The notes below the pieces were generated by a model. That model was not told where the DNA came from, ran no database searches, and worked only from the letters and a program-made list of their open reading frames with translations. A program made the position numbers and the translations under genes. This document shows, piece by piece, positions 44,283-53,548 of a stretch of DNA of 64,000 nucleotides. Within the stretch, counting starts at the first letter, position 1; every line of letters begins with the position of its first letter. The stretch comes from Amycolatopsis sp. MtRt-6 (GTDB lineage Bacteria; Actinomycetota; Actinomycetes; Mycobacteriales; Pseudonocardiaceae): positions 40,634-104,633 of the forward strand of contig NZ_JADWPD010000039.1 of assembly GCF_017308975.1 (NCBI RefSeq), read 5' to 3'.

Positions 44283-44915
44283 ATGAACGCCGGAATGGTG
44301 TCCGCGGTGATGACCGCCGACCCGATCACCGTCTCCACGAAGACGCCGTTCAAGGACATCGCCGAGTTGCTGACCGGCAACGGGATCAGCGCGGTCGGCG
44401 TCCTCGACAAGACGGGTGCGCTCGTCGGCGTCGTTTCCGAGGCCGACCTGCTGCCGCACCTGTGGGAGGACCGCAGGCCCCGGTGGCGTGACCGCCGGCT
44501 GGCCCGCAAGGCGACGGCGTGCGTCGCGAAGGACCTGATGACGAGCCCGGCCGTCACGATCGACGCCGAGGCCACGCTCGCCGCCGCCGCGGCGGAGTTC
44601 GCGCGCACCGGCGTCCGGCGGTTGTTCGTGCTGCGGGCCGGGAAGGTGGCGGGAGTGCTGTCCCGCCGCGACCTGGTGGCGGTCTTCACCCGCGGCGACG
44701 CCGAACTCGAGCGCGAGATCACCGACCGCGTGCGTGACCGGCTCAACCTCGGGCCCGACCGGGTTCGCGTGCAGGTCCGGGCCGGGGTCGTGATGGTCGT
44801 GGGGCGCGTGGAGCGGCGCAGCGACATCGACCCGGTGACGCGGCTGATCCACGAGCTGTCCGGGGTGGTGGAGGTCCGCAACCGCCTGGACTACGTCTGG
44901 AACGACGTCGCCTGA
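44283..44915 (+). CDS. CBS-pair protein with BON domain
   Basis: 210 residues. CBS 1 (MTADPITVSTKTPFKDIAELLTGNGISAVGVLD) and CBS 2 (MTSPAVTIDAEATLAAAAAEFARTGVRRLFVL), then BON (EREITDRVRDRLNLGPDRVRVQVRAGVVMVVGRV). Directly behind a USP gene; both are probably one transcript ending at the strong terminator at 44925-44964. Confidence 0.88.
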   Translation: MNAGMVSAVMTADPITVSTKTPFKDIAELLTGNGISAVGVLDKTGALVGVVSEADLLPHLWEDRRPRWRDRRLARKATACVAKDLMTSPAVTIDAEATLAAAAAEFARTGVRRLFVLRAGKVAGVLSRRDLVAVFTRGDAELEREITDRVRDRLNLGPDRVRVQVRAGVVMVVGRVERRSDIDPVTRLIHELSGVVEVRNRLDYVWNDVA

Positions 44916-44924
44916 AAGGCATAC

Positions 44925-44964
44925 GAACGAGGCCTCCACCCGGATGCGGGCGGAGGCCTCGTTC
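44925..44964. terminator. Strong bidirectional terminator
   Basis: GAACGAGGCCTCC and GGAGGCCTCGTTC form a perfect 13-bp stem around a 14-base loop whose CCCG/CGGG ends can pair further; CTTT follows on the plus strand. Between the convergent CBS-BON and nitroreductase genes. Confidence 0.85.
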
Positions 44965-44967
44965 CTT

Positions 44968-45993
44968 TCACCGGCCGCGCGGCTGTGCCGGTATCGGCAG
45001 GCCGATGCCGTACGGGTGGGTCACCGGCCGCAAGACCTCGCCGAGCGGACGCCGCGGTGTCGCCGGGAGCGGGGCCGCTCCCTCCGGGAGGTACCCGATG
45101 CGCACGACGAGCTGCGGCTCGCCGCGGCCATCGAGGACGCAGTCGCGGATCAGACCGCGGGTGCAGGTCAGCTCGAGCGGTTCGGTGTACACGCACGACG
45201 CGAGGTTCAACCGGGTAGCGGTCAGGAGGACCGCGCTGGCTGCTTCTCCCGCGCGAAGGCGATCGAGAGCGCTGTCGCCCGCGGTGGACAGCACGGTCAG
45301 CGCGGCGCCGTCACGGCCCGCGGTGTCGTCCGGCCTCGCGTCGGCGAAGTCGCGGACACGCAGCTCGCGGACTGCCGTGCGCGACTGGATCGCGTTCTGC
45401 GCGGGCACCCCGTCCGGGGCGTAGTTCCGTCCGCTCCAGGCGGCCAGCTCGATCGCGTAGTCCGGGTCGGCCCGGTGCAGCCCGCCGGCCTCCACGGCGG
45501 CGCTCGTGAGCGCCGACAGCTGGGGTGCTCCGGCGACCACACACAGCGCGGCGCCGTGGTCAGCGGCGCTCTTCTGGAGCAACACCTCGTCCCGCACGAG
45601 CAACGGACGGCGGGCGAAGCGGCGGCGGTCCGAGCGGCGGCGCGGGATGGCCGCGGCGAGCGCGATGTCGCCGTCTCGGGTGTCGTGCGGCACCAGGTCG
45701 ATCCGGGCCAGGAGTCCCGGTTCGCCCGGGTCGGGCAGCCGGTGGACCTGTGCGGCCCAGCCCGTGGCCGCCGCGGCGACCGTGAAGTGGTGCAGCGCGC
45801 AGCCGCAGCTGACCAGCAGGTCGCGGCCGTCGGGGTCGGTGTTCCGCAGATGACGGCGTGGGTCCGCGCGCAGCTCGACCGTGCGGCCGGCGAACCGCCA
45901 GTCCCACGGCTGTGAGTTGTGGACGGAAGGGGCACGCACCGCGAGGGCGATGGCCGCTCTCACCGTGTACGCGTCGGGCATCGGGTGGTCCAT
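44968..45993 (-). CDS. Second Acg-type nitroreductase family protein
   Basis: 341 residues. APSVHNSQPWDWRF near residue 20 and LLVSCGCALHHFTVAAAATGW match the first Acg-like protein at 1382-2380; the two are paralogues. ATG 45993 follows GAGGAGGAA. It lies 26 bases after the M50 protease gene and is probably cotranscribed with it. In M. tuberculosis, acg and the M50 gene Rv2625c are both DosR-controlled. Confidence 0.88.
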   Translation of the reverse strand: MDHPMPDAYTVRAAIALAVRAPSVHNSQPWDWRFAGRTVELRADPRRHLRNTDPDGRDLLVSCGCALHHFTVAAAATGWAAQVHRLPDPGEPGLLARIDLVPHDTRDGDIALAAAIPRRRSDRRRFARRPLLVRDEVLLQKSAADHGAALCVVAGAPQLSALTSAAVEAGGLHRADPDYAIELAAWSGRNYAPDGVPAQNAIQSRTAVRELRVRDFADARPDDTAGRDGAALTVLSTAGDSALDRLRAGEAASAVLLTATRLNLASCVYTEPLELTCTRGLIRDCVLDGRGEPQLVVRIGYLPEGAAPLPATPRRPLGEVLRPVTHPYGIGLPIPAQPRGR

Positions 45994-46019
45994 CGGTTCC
46001 TCCTCGCCATCGGTTGTTC

Positions 46020-47171
46020 TCACGCTCGTCTCGGCCGCTCACGGTGGGCTTCGGCACCGAGAACGGCCAGTTCGAGCGTGCGTGCGATGTCGCCCGGGCT
46101 GACGACGCCGACCAGGACGCCGTCCTCGACCACCAGCACGAGGTCCTGCCCGGGCCGGTTCCCGAACCGGCTGAGGACGGTTGTCAGCGGGACGTCGGGG
46201 GCGGCGACGAGGCATCCCGGTGGCCGCACGCAGACGTTCTCGACGCGGGTCGAAGTGCGGGCCGTGTCGGGCACTCGTGCCAGCGCGGAAAGGCTCACCA
46301 CGCCGACCGGGCGGCCGTCGAACGTCACCACCGGGTAGGTGCGGAAGCGCCCGGACGCGGCCTGCTCGACGAACCCCTGCACGGTGAACCAGCCGGGCGC
46401 GGTGACCGGGTCCGGCGTCATGATCTCGCCGAGCGCGATCCGGCTGAGCACCTCGCGTGCCGGACCGGCCGCGAGCTCGGCACGGGCGCTGAAGCCAAGG
46501 AACCAGCCGATGCCCACCAGCCAGAGACCGGCGAAGCTGCCGAACCACAGCAACTCCACGAGCCCGGCGACCGAGAGCATCAGGCCGAGGACCCTGCCCG
46601 AGCGGGCGGCCGCTGCCTGGGCTCGCCGTTTGTCGCCGGTGAGCTTCCAGACGACGGCTTGGAGGATCCGGCCGCCGTCCAGCGGGGCGCCGGGCAGGAG
46701 GTTGAACACCGCCAGGACGAGGTTCGTCCAGCCCAGCCAGCCCACGGTGACGACCACGACGGCGGGCACGGCCCCGGAGAAGAGCCGGCTGAGGCCGAGG
46801 AAGCCGGCGCCGGCCAGCAGGCTCGCGAGCGGGCCCGCCACGGCGACCGCGAACGCGGAACGCGGGGTCGGCGGGTCGTCGGGCACCTCCGTGCTGCCGC
46901 CGAGCAGCCACAGCGTGATGCGATCGACGGTGAGCCCGCGGTGACGCGCCACGAGCGCGTGGCTCAGCTCGTGCACCAGCAGCGAGGCGAGGAGCACCAC
47001 GGCACCGGCGATCCCGGTCGCCCAGTACACGAGCGCCGGCTGTCCCGGGACTGCTTCCGGGAGGATTGACTGCGCCAGGAATTCGGCCAGAAGGGCCATG
47101 ATCAGGAGCACGGACCAGTGCGCGCCGACGCGGATACCGGCGGGGCGCCCGAGCGGGAACGTGGCGTGCAT
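46020..47171 (-). CDS. Membrane-embedded M50 (site-2 type) metalloprotease with CBS domains
   Basis: 383 residues. Zinc motif HELSH in LLVHELSHALVARHRG and NLLPGAPLDGGR (the LDG motif), among about six membrane helices. C-terminal CBS pair from residue 245 (MTPDPVTAPGWFTV..., GQDLVLVVEDGVLVGVVSPGDIA). Same layout as mycobacterial Rv2625c. May cut membrane proteins in response to nucleotide binding; substrate unknown. Divergent from PPK2 over a Dos-like box. Confidence 0.93.
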   Translation of the reverse strand: MHATFPLGRPAGIRVGAHWSVLLIMALLAEFLAQSILPEAVPGQPALVYWATGIAGAVVLLASLLVHELSHALVARHRGLTVDRITLWLLGGSTEVPDDPPTPRSAFAVAVAGPLASLLAGAGFLGLSRLFSGAVPAVVVVTVGWLGWTNLVLAVFNLLPGAPLDGGRILQAVVWKLTGDKRRAQAAAARSGRVLGLMLSVAGLVELLWFGSFAGLWLVGIGWFLGFSARAELAAGPAREVLSRIALGEIMTPDPVTAPGWFTVQGFVEQAASGRFRTYPVVTFDGRPVGVVSLSALARVPDTARTSTRVENVCVRPPGCLVAAPDVPLTTVLSRFGNRPGQDLVLVVEDGVLVGVVSPGDIARTLELAVLGAEAHRERPRRA

Positions 47172-47227
47172 GCCCGGACCATCCTCCCGCGGGCGGGCGC
47201 GGGCGAGGGCCGCACCGCCCCGGAGTG

Positions 47228-47245
47228 AGGGACCAAAGACCCCTG
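47228..47245. promoter_or_regulatory. DosR-like box between M50 protease and PPK2 genes
   Basis: AGGGACCAAAGACCCCTG: arms GGGAC and GACCCC. 57 bases upstream of the protease start and 55 upstream of ppk2, positioned to serve both. Confidence 0.65.
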
Positions 47246-47299
47246 CGTCGCCGACGTCCGGCCGCAGCCCCGGTGCGGCCGGATTCGTAGCGTCGGGGC

Positions 47300-48112
47300 A
47301 TGGCCGGACAGAAGAACTCGCGGATCCTGCGTGCGGTGTACGAGCGGGAGCTGCTGCGCCTGCAGGCCGAACTCGTGAAGCTCCAGGAGTGGGTGCGCCA
47401 CGAAGGTGCGCGTCTGGTCGTGGTCTTCGAGGGCCGGGACGCCGCCGGGAAGGGTAGTACGATCAAGCGCGTCACCGAGCACCTCAATCCGCGGGTGGTG
47501 CGGATCGCGGCGTTGCCGAGCCCGACCGGTCGCGAGCGGACCCAGTGGTACTTCCAGCGCTACATCGAGCACCTGCCCGCGGCCGGCGAGATCGTCCTGT
47601 TCGACCGCAGCTGGTACAACCGGGCCGGCGTCGAGCGGGTGATGGGGTTCTGCACCCCGGAGGAGCACCGGCGGTTCCTGCAGCAGTGCCCGATCTTCGA
47701 GCGGCTGCTCATCGACGACGGCATCCTGCTGCGCAAGTACTGGTTTTCGGTCAGTCTCGATGAACAGGAACGCCGGTTCGCGGCGCGGATCGACGATCCG
47801 ATGCGGCGCTGGAAGCTCTCGACCATCGACCTGCAGTCGGTGACGCACTGGGAGGACTACTCGCGGGCGAAAGACGACATGTTCGTGCACACCGACACCG
47901 CCGAATCGCCCTGGCACGTGGTCGAGAGCGAGGAGAAGCGGCGGGGACGGCTGAACATGATCGCGCACCTGCTTTCCACTGTCCCCTACCACGAGGTGCC
48001 CCGTCAGGCGGTGTCGTTGCCGCCGCGACCCGGGCCCAGCGGCTACTTCCGCCCCGACCGGCGGTTGCAGACCTACGTTCCCGACCACGCGGCGACCCTG
48101 TTGCCGCACTGA
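47300..48112 (+). CDS. ppk2: Polyphosphate kinase 2
   Basis: 270 residues. Walker A FEGRDAAGKGSTIKR near residue 45 and Walker B with VLFDRSWYNRAGVERVMGF near 108. PPK2 moves phosphate from polyphosphate to nucleoside diphosphates (or the reverse), an ATP or GTP source without respiration. One-domain class. Ends RRLQTYVPDHAATLLPH. Confidence 0.94.
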   Translation: MAGQKNSRILRAVYERELLRLQAELVKLQEWVRHEGARLVVVFEGRDAAGKGSTIKRVTEHLNPRVVRIAALPSPTGRERTQWYFQRYIEHLPAAGEIVLFDRSWYNRAGVERVMGFCTPEEHRRFLQQCPIFERLLIDDGILLRKYWFSVSLDEQERRFAARIDDPMRRWKLSTIDLQSVTHWEDYSRAKDDMFVHTDTAESPWHVVESEEKRRGRLNMIAHLLSTVPYHEVPRQAVSLPPRPGPSGYFRPDRRLQTYVPDHAATLLPH

Positions 48113-48125
48113 ACCGGAGGAAGTC

Positions 48126-48317
48126 ATGGACGCCGCGGAAAAGGCCGCCATCGAAGCCGAGGCTCGCCGTGAGGTCGCGGAGAAGGGCCGCCGGGGCCCG
48201 AAGCTGGGCCGCTACCTGCACGCGGTCGAACACCACGCGGTCAAGGAGAACGAGGAAGACGTCGTCCCGGCCGCCGCGGACGACCCGCGGCGGCCGACGG
48301 GGGAACCTCAGCCTTGA
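48126..48317 (+). CDS. Small charged protein after ppk2
   Basis: 63 residues, highly charged (MDAAEKAAIEAEARREVAEKGRRGPKLGRYLHAVEHHA), probably a helix and then disordered. GGAGGAAGTC precedes the ATG, 13 bases after ppk2. It overlaps the convergent gene by ten bases. No family recognised. Confidence 0.6.
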   Translation: MDAAEKAAIEAEARREVAEKGRRGPKLGRYLHAVEHHAVKENEEDVVPAAADDPRRPTGEPQP

Positions 48318-48859
48318 TCGGTGCGCGCGTAGGCCGCGAGGGCCCGCTTCCGGGCTTTCGCGGCCACCGTGCGGATCAGCGCCGTGCGCACGGACCCGAT
48401 GACCGGTCGGGAGATCCGCCAGTAGCGCCGGAACTTCAGCCAGCTTTCGGGGTCGCTCAGCCGGACCCGCGTGTGCACCGTCAGCAGCGTGCGGTGTGCC
48501 CCGTAGGGGAGCACCGACACGGCCAGAACGAGCTTCCCGAAGCCGGGCTCCTCGAACGCGGTGAAGTCGCCGGCCTCCACCCGGTGCCAGCTGATCACCG
48601 GTTTCCGGAACTTGCCGGCCACGCCGAGCGCGAACTCACTGCCCGGCCGGTCGCCGAGGAGCGTCCAGTCGCGCCCACACTCCGGCAGCATCCGCAGCCG
48701 GCCGGCCGCGGTGGCGACACCACCGCGGACGTCGGTGAAGTCCAGCTCGCGTGCCGCCGCGTAGGTGTCCTTCACCGGTGCGTCCACGATCAGGTGGCGC
48801 ACCAGCTCGAAGTGCGGGTGCGGGAGGAAGTGGTCGATCAGCAGGTCTGGTCCGGTCAT
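48308..48859 (-). CDS. Hypothetical protein, possible SRPBCC-like fold
   Basis: 183 residues. HFELVRHLIVDAPVKDTYAAARELDFTDVRG starts like a START/SRPBCC lipid-pocket protein, with several alternating strands (SWHRVEAGDFTAFEEPGFGKLVLAVSVLPYG) and a basic C-terminal helix. Ligand unknown. Divergent from a USP gene with Dos-like motifs in between. Confidence 0.7.
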   Translation of the reverse strand: MTGPDLLIDHFLPHPHFELVRHLIVDAPVKDTYAAARELDFTDVRGGVATAAGRLRMLPECGRDWTLLGDRPGSEFALGVAGKFRKPVISWHRVEAGDFTAFEEPGFGKLVLAVSVLPYGAHRTLLTVHTRVRLSDPESWLKFRRYWRISRPVIGSVRTALIRTVAAKARKRALAAYARTDQG

Positions 48860-48897
48860 CGTCCCAGGGTCGGCGGGGCTCGCCGCGCGGGACAGGC

Positions 48898-48933
48898 GGA
48901 TTTGGTCCCCGGTGAAAGGGACTTCGTGCTCTG
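48898..48933. promoter_or_regulatory. Paired DosR-like motifs between the SRPBCC-like gene and USP
   Basis: ATTTGGTCCCCGG at 48900-48912 and GAAAGGGACTTCGTGCTCTG at 48914-48933. About 40 bases from the minus start and 55 from the plus start. Confidence 0.6.
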
Positions 48934-48986
48934 AACGGTGAGTACGCGAGCGGCAATGCTGGCTCCGAGACCCGCAGGAGGAACTG

Positions 48987-49826
48987 ATGACCGCAACCGC
49001 CAACCGGCCCGTGCTCGCCGGGGTGGACGCTTCGGCGGCGTCCTTCGACGCCGTCCGCTGGGCCGCGAAGGAAGCTCGACGGCGCGAAACGACCCTGCAG
49101 CTCCTGCACGCCTGCCTCTTCGAAGACGGCCCATCGCGGGCAGGCAACTCCGAACTGCTGCTCGAACACGCTCACCGCTTCCTGCACCGCGCCGCGGAGA
49201 TCGCCCGCGAGGAGGCGCCGGGGGTGCGGGTCGAGACCTCGGTCCGGCTCGGGCTCGCCGTCGATCTGCTGCTCGCCGAGTCCGGTGGCGCGGCGCTCGT
49301 CGTCCTCGGTTCGCACGGTCTCGGTGGCCTGCGCGGCGTACTGATCGGTTCGGTGGCCCTGCGGGTCGCGGCCGGGGCGTCCTGCCCGGTCGTGGTCGTG
49401 CCCGCGCACCGGCCCCACCGGAGCGGCCCGATCGTCGTCGGCGTCGACCCGTCGGGCTCGAGCGAGCACGCTCTGCGGTTCGCTCTCGAGGAAGCCGCCG
49501 CGGTGCGGGCGCCGGTGCACGTCGTGCACGCCTGGCACGACGGCCTGCTGGTGCCCGAGGCGGCGCTCGCGGACATCGGGGTCACCGAGCAGCGCGAGCT
49601 GGACGCCCACATCGCGAGCTGGGTGCGCAAGTACCCGGCGCTGGACATCACCGCACGGGCCGTCCGGGACCGCATCGCCTCGCGCGCTCTGCTGAACGCG
49701 GCCGGCGACGCGCGGCTGATCGTCGTCGGCACCCGCGGCCGTGGCCCGGTCGCCGGAGGGGTGCTGGGGTCGACCGGCAACGCCCTGCTCGAGCACGCGA
49801 CCTGCCCGGTCGTGGTCGTGCACTGA
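48987..49826 (+). CDS. Universal stress protein, two tandem USP domains
   Basis: 279 residues. ATP loops GSHGLGGLRGVLIGSVAL and GTRGRGPVAGGVLGSTGN. GGAGGAACTG precedes the ATG. Heads the long plus-strand series that runs to the phosphoketolase gene. Followed by CBS-BON, as in the pair at 43396. Confidence 0.92.
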   Translation: MTATANRPVLAGVDASAASFDAVRWAAKEARRRETTLQLLHACLFEDGPSRAGNSELLLEHAHRFLHRAAEIAREEAPGVRVETSVRLGLAVDLLLAESGGAALVVLGSHGLGGLRGVLIGSVALRVAAGASCPVVVVPAHRPHRSGPIVVGVDPSGSSEHALRFALEEAAAVRAPVHVVHAWHDGLLVPEAALADIGVTEQRELDAHIASWVRKYPALDITARAVRDRIASRALLNAAGDARLIVVGTRGRGPVAGGVLGSTGNALLEHATCPVVVVH

Positions 49827-49846
49827 ACTCGAAAAGAGGAACCACC

Positions 49847-50434
49847 ATGAAGGCACGCGACATCATGACGAGGCCGGTCGTGCGGGTCGGCCCGGGAACA
49901 CCGGTGCGCGAGGCCATCGTGCTGCTCACCGAGCACTGCGTCGCGGCGCTGCCGGTGGTGGGGGAGGAGGACGCGGTACTGGGCGTGTTCACCGAGGCCG
50001 ACGCTCTCCGCAGTGGCGTCGCCGGGGTGGGACCGGCTCCGGACGTGCTGGTGGCCGCGGTGATGACGGCGCCCGCCGAGACGGTGGGGCTCGACACCGA
50101 CGTCACCGAGATCGCCCGCCACATGCTGGGCGACCGGCGGCGCAGCATCCCCGTGGTGGACGATGACGGCGTGCTCGTCGGCATCGTCAGCCGCCGGGAC
50201 ATGCTCAGCCCGTTGGTGCGCCAGGACGATTCGGTCGCCTCACACCTCAATGCGCTGCTGACCGATTACGCGGGGCACCGCGACCGGTGGGTGATCTCCG
50301 TCACCGGCGGCATGGTGACGATCCGGGGTGTCTTCACCGACGAGGCCGAGCGCCGCGTCGTGACCGCACTGGCGAGGACGGTGCACGGCGTCGTCGGCGT
50401 CGAGCTGTGGGAAGAAACCACGGTGAAGACATGA
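49847..50434 (+). CDS. CBS-pair protein with BON domain
   Basis: 195 residues. CBS 1 MTRPVVRVGPGTPVREAIVLLTEHCVAALPVV, CBS 2 MTAPAETVGLDTDVTEIARHML, then BON (VASHLNALLTDYAGHRDRWVISVTGGMVTIRG). Its stop overlaps the start of the flavodoxin gene (ATGA). Confidence 0.88.
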   Translation: MKARDIMTRPVVRVGPGTPVREAIVLLTEHCVAALPVVGEEDAVLGVFTEADALRSGVAGVGPAPDVLVAAVMTAPAETVGLDTDVTEIARHMLGDRRRSIPVVDDDGVLVGIVSRRDMLSPLVRQDDSVASHLNALLTDYAGHRDRWVISVTGGMVTIRGVFTDEAERRVVTALARTVHGVVGVELWEETTVKT

Positions 50435-50961
50435 GGATCCTCGTTGCGGTGGCCACCCGACATGGCGCCACCAGGGAAATCGCCGACAACATCGCTGCCG
50501 CGGTCGACTCCGCGCTGACCGACGCCGCAGTTCGGTCACAGGTCGAGATCCGGGACGCAAGTCTGGTGCGATCGGTCGAGGGTTTCGACGCGGTGGTCCT
50601 TGGCAGTGCTGTCTACATGGGACACTGGCTGGAGCCGGCGCGGAAGCTCGCCGAGTCCTTTTCGGACGAACTCTGCCGGGTGCCGGTCTGGCTCTTCTCC
50701 AGCGGTCCCGTCGGTGAGCAGGACAAGCCGGCCGAAGAGCCGGTCGTGATCGATGATCTCGTGGAGCGGCTCGGGGCCCGTGGCCACCGGCTGTTCGGAG
50801 GAAAGATCGACCGCCACGCACTGCACTTCCCGGAACGCGCCGTCGTGGCGGCCCTGCGCGTTGCGGACGGCGACAACCGGGACTGGCCGTCGATCCGGGC
50901 CTGGGGCCGGGACATCGGTTCGAGCCTGGCCCAGGCCCAGGCTGCGAGGAGCACGTCATGA
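50431..50961 (+). CDS. Flavodoxin-domain protein (HemG-like group)
   Basis: 176 residues. MRILVAVATRHGATREIADNIAAAV is the FMN loop; VVLGSAVYMGHWLEPARKLAESF and FSSGPVGE resemble the menaquinone-linked protoporphyrinogen dehydrogenase HemG and related flavodoxins. A HemG-type activity would allow oxygen-free haem synthesis, but general flavodoxin function is equally possible. Ends by ATGA overlap with the DUF4389 gene. Confidence 0.82.
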   Translation: MRILVAVATRHGATREIADNIAAAVDSALTDAAVRSQVEIRDASLVRSVEGFDAVVLGSAVYMGHWLEPARKLAESFSDELCRVPVWLFSSGPVGEQDKPAEEPVVIDDLVERLGARGHRLFGGKIDRHALHFPERAVVAALRVADGDNRDWPSIRAWGRDIGSSLAQAQAARSTS

Positions 50962-52361
50962 CCACCCCGAAGACCTACCCCGTCCGGGTCGAAGCGACCT
51001 TGGACGAACCGCTGTCCCGCTGGCTCTGGCTGGTGAAGTGGATCCTGGCGATCCCGCACTACGTCGTCTTGGCGTTCCTGTGGTTCGCTTACCCGTTCGT
51101 GACGATCGCCGCGTTCTTCGCGATCCTGGTGACCGGCCGGTATCCGCGTCCGCTCTTCGAGTTCACGTCGGGTGTGCTGCGCTGGAGCTGGCGGGTGCAG
51201 TACTACTCCTACGCCGCGCTGGGCACCGACCGGTACCCGCCGTTCACCTTCGCCGACGTTCCGGACTACCCGGCGCGGCTCGAAATCGCCTACCCCGAAC
51301 GGCTTTCGCGTGGACTCGTTCTCGTGAAGTGGTGGCTGCTGGCCATCCCGCACCTCGTCATCGTCGGCCTGTTCGTCGGCGGCGGCAGCTGGCTGGCGTC
51401 TCGCTCCGGAAGCGACGACTTCAACTGGGCCGCCGGCGGGCTCGTCGGTGTCCTGGTCCTGGTCGCCGGCGTGGTGCTGCTGTTCACCGGCCGCTATCCC
51501 CGGCCGATCTTCGACTTCGTGCTCGGCATGGACCGCTGGGTGCTGCGGGTCGCCGCCTACGTGTCCCTGATGACCGACGAGTACCCGCCGTTCCGGCTCG
51601 ACATGGGCGGCGCCGAAGCCGGTCACGAGCCGCCGCACCCGCACCCGCAGGCGCACCCGGCCGGTTCCGCCGGCTGGACCGGCGGCCGGATCGCCGCCGC
51701 GGTGACCGGCGCCGTGCTGGTACTGGGCTCGATGGGGTTGCTGACCGGCGGCGGGGCACTTCTGTGGGCCGACCGCACCCAGCGCGACGCCGACGGCTAC
51801 CTGACCGCATCGACCGACGTCGTCGCGAGCGGCTACGCGGTCACGACCGACCCCGTGCAAGTGCACGGCATCTCCGGGTTCACCGCTTTCGTTGGTGACG
51901 CCCGGGTCCGGGCCACGAGCACGGACGGCCGCCCGGTGTTCGTCGGCATCGGCCGTTCGGACGCTGTCGCCGCCTACCTGGCCGGCACCGAGTACACCAC
52001 CCTCGCCGACCGCCGCACTGGCGACCGGACCCACCCGGGCGGTGCCCCGGCCGTCCCACCCGGCGACGCCGGGGTGTGGGTGGCGAGCACGTCCGGCCCG
52101 GGCGCCCAGGCCCTCGCCTGGCCGGTTCTCGACGGGCAATGGACCGCTGTCGTGATGAACGCCGACGGCTCGCGCGGCATCTCCGCGCGCGCGGAAGCCG
52201 GCGCGACCGCGCCCGCCGTCGGCTGGGTTGCGCTCGGCCTGCTGATCACCGGGATCGCGATGCTGGCCGGTGGTGCCGCCCTGATCGGGATCGCGGCGCA
52301 CCGCGCTTCGCGGCACCCGGGCGCGCCCACCACACCCGAACCGTCCACCGCGGACATCTGA
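50958..52361 (+). CDS. DUF4389 membrane protein (two DUF4389 units)
   Basis: 467 residues. Two related blocks, LSRWLWLVKWILAIPHYVVLAFLWFAYPFVTIAAFFAILVTGRYPRPLFEF and the second from about residue 120 with LLFTGRYPRPIFDFVLGMDRWVLRVAAYVSLMTDEYPPF. A His/Pro linker near 220, then a transmembrane helix, a beta-rich outer domain and a final helix (about residues 415-440). Function unknown. Part of the series behind USP. Confidence 0.85.
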   Translation: MTTPKTYPVRVEATLDEPLSRWLWLVKWILAIPHYVVLAFLWFAYPFVTIAAFFAILVTGRYPRPLFEFTSGVLRWSWRVQYYSYAALGTDRYPPFTFADVPDYPARLEIAYPERLSRGLVLVKWWLLAIPHLVIVGLFVGGGSWLASRSGSDDFNWAAGGLVGVLVLVAGVVLLFTGRYPRPIFDFVLGMDRWVLRVAAYVSLMTDEYPPFRLDMGGAEAGHEPPHPHPQAHPAGSAGWTGGRIAAAVTGAVLVLGSMGLLTGGGALLWADRTQRDADGYLTASTDVVASGYAVTTDPVQVHGISGFTAFVGDARVRATSTDGRPVFVGIGRSDAVAAYLAGTEYTTLADRRTGDRTHPGGAPAVPPGDAGVWVASTSGPGAQALAWPVLDGQWTAVVMNADGSRGISARAEAGATAPAVGWVALGLLITGIAMLAGGAALIGIAAHRASRHPGAPTTPEPSTADI

Positions 52362-52374
52362 GAAGGGAAAGACC

Positions 52375-52653
52375 ATGCACGCGAAGCCGGGCGATTGGCT
52401 CGTCATCAAGGGCCCGCGGACCGGCGCGCCGGACCAGCGCGGCCGCATCCTCGAGGTGCACGCCGCCGACGGGACACCGCCGTACGTCGTCCGCTGGACC
52501 GCCGACGACCACGTGTCGACGGTGTTCCCCGGGCACGACGCCGTGGTGCTCACCGCCGAGGAGGAGCAGGCCGCCGAAGAGCAGGCCCGCGCCCGGTACG
52601 ACCGGATCCAGCACCTGATCCACGAGGAGGACAGCCATGTACGGCTTCACTGA
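52375..52653 (+). CDS. DUF1918 protein
   Basis: 92 residues. The block KPGDWLVIKGPRTGAPDQRGRILEVHAADGTPPYVVRWTADDHVSTVFPGHDAVVL is the DUF1918 small barrel. Often found next to dormancy genes in actinobacteria. It overlaps the following USP start by 17 bases. Confidence 0.9.
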   Translation: MHAKPGDWLVIKGPRTGAPDQRGRILEVHAADGTPPYVVRWTADDHVSTVFPGHDAVVLTAEEEQAAEEQARARYDRIQHLIHEEDSHVRLH

Positions 52654-53548
52654 CGGCGCGATCGTCGCCGGGATCGACGGTTCGGCCTCCGCGGTGCAGG
52701 CCGCCGTCTGGGCCGGTGCGGAGGCCGTTCGCCGTGGCCGGCCGTTGCGGCTGGTGCAGGTGTACGCCCTGCCGCAGGTGAAGGCGCCGGTCGCGTTCGG
52801 CACCCACGAGCAGGTCCGGGCAGGTCTGGCCGAGCGGGCCGAAGGCTGGCTCGCCGACGCCCGGGCCGCCGTCCTCGCCGAGCACCCCGGCCTCGACGTC
52901 ACCACGGCCGCCCGGGAGTGGAGCCCGGTCACCGCCTTGGTCCAGGAGTCCCAACACGCCGAGCTGCTGGTGCTGGGCTCGCGGGGACTGGGCGGCTTCA
53001 CCGGGTTGCTGGTCGGCTCCACCGCGGTCGCCGTGGCCGCCCACACGCATTGCCCGATCGTCGTCGTCCGCGGCCGGAAGCCGCATGACCCGCCACCGGT
53101 CACCGGGCCGGTCGTCGTGGGCACCGACGGTTCGCCCGACAGCGAGGCCGCGATCGCGTTCGCCTGCGAGGAGGCGCGGTTGCGCGGCACCGGACTCGTC
53201 GCGGTGCACACCTGGAGCGACGTCCTCGCCGACGGCACGCTCCGGCCGCACCCGATGGACGAAAACCCGGACGAGATAGCAGCGGCGGAGCGCGTCAAAC
53301 TCGCCGAGCAAGTCGTGGGCTGGCAGCGAAAGTACCCGGATCTGACGATCGAGCTGGAGGTCACCCGCGGCCGGCCGGTGCGGACGCTGCTGGAGCGCGG
53401 CGAGCGCGCGCAGCTGATCGTGGTCGGCTGCCGCGGCCGCGGCGGATTCACCGGCATGCTGCTCGGCTCGACCAGCCAGGCCCTGATCGCGCACTCGCCC
53501 TGCCCAGTGGCGGTGGTGCGGCCCCAGCGGACCGGGAGGACACCATGA
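52637..53548 (+). CDS. Universal stress protein, two tandem USP domains
   Basis: 303 residues. ATP loops GSRGLGGFTGLLVGSTAV and GCRGRGGFTGMLLGSTSQ, both complete. GAGGAGGACAG precedes the ATG. Ends with ATGA overlap to the small membrane protein. Confidence 0.93.
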   Translation: MYGFTDGAIVAGIDGSASAVQAAVWAGAEAVRRGRPLRLVQVYALPQVKAPVAFGTHEQVRAGLAERAEGWLADARAAVLAEHPGLDVTTAAREWSPVTALVQESQHAELLVLGSRGLGGFTGLLVGSTAVAVAAHTHCPIVVVRGRKPHDPPPVTGPVVVGTDGSPDSEAAIAFACEEARLRGTGLVAVHTWSDVLADGTLRPHPMDENPDEIAAAERVKLAEQVVGWQRKYPDLTIELEVTRGRPVRTLLERGERAQLIVVGCRGRGGFTGMLLGSTSQALIAHSPCPVAVVRPQRTGRTP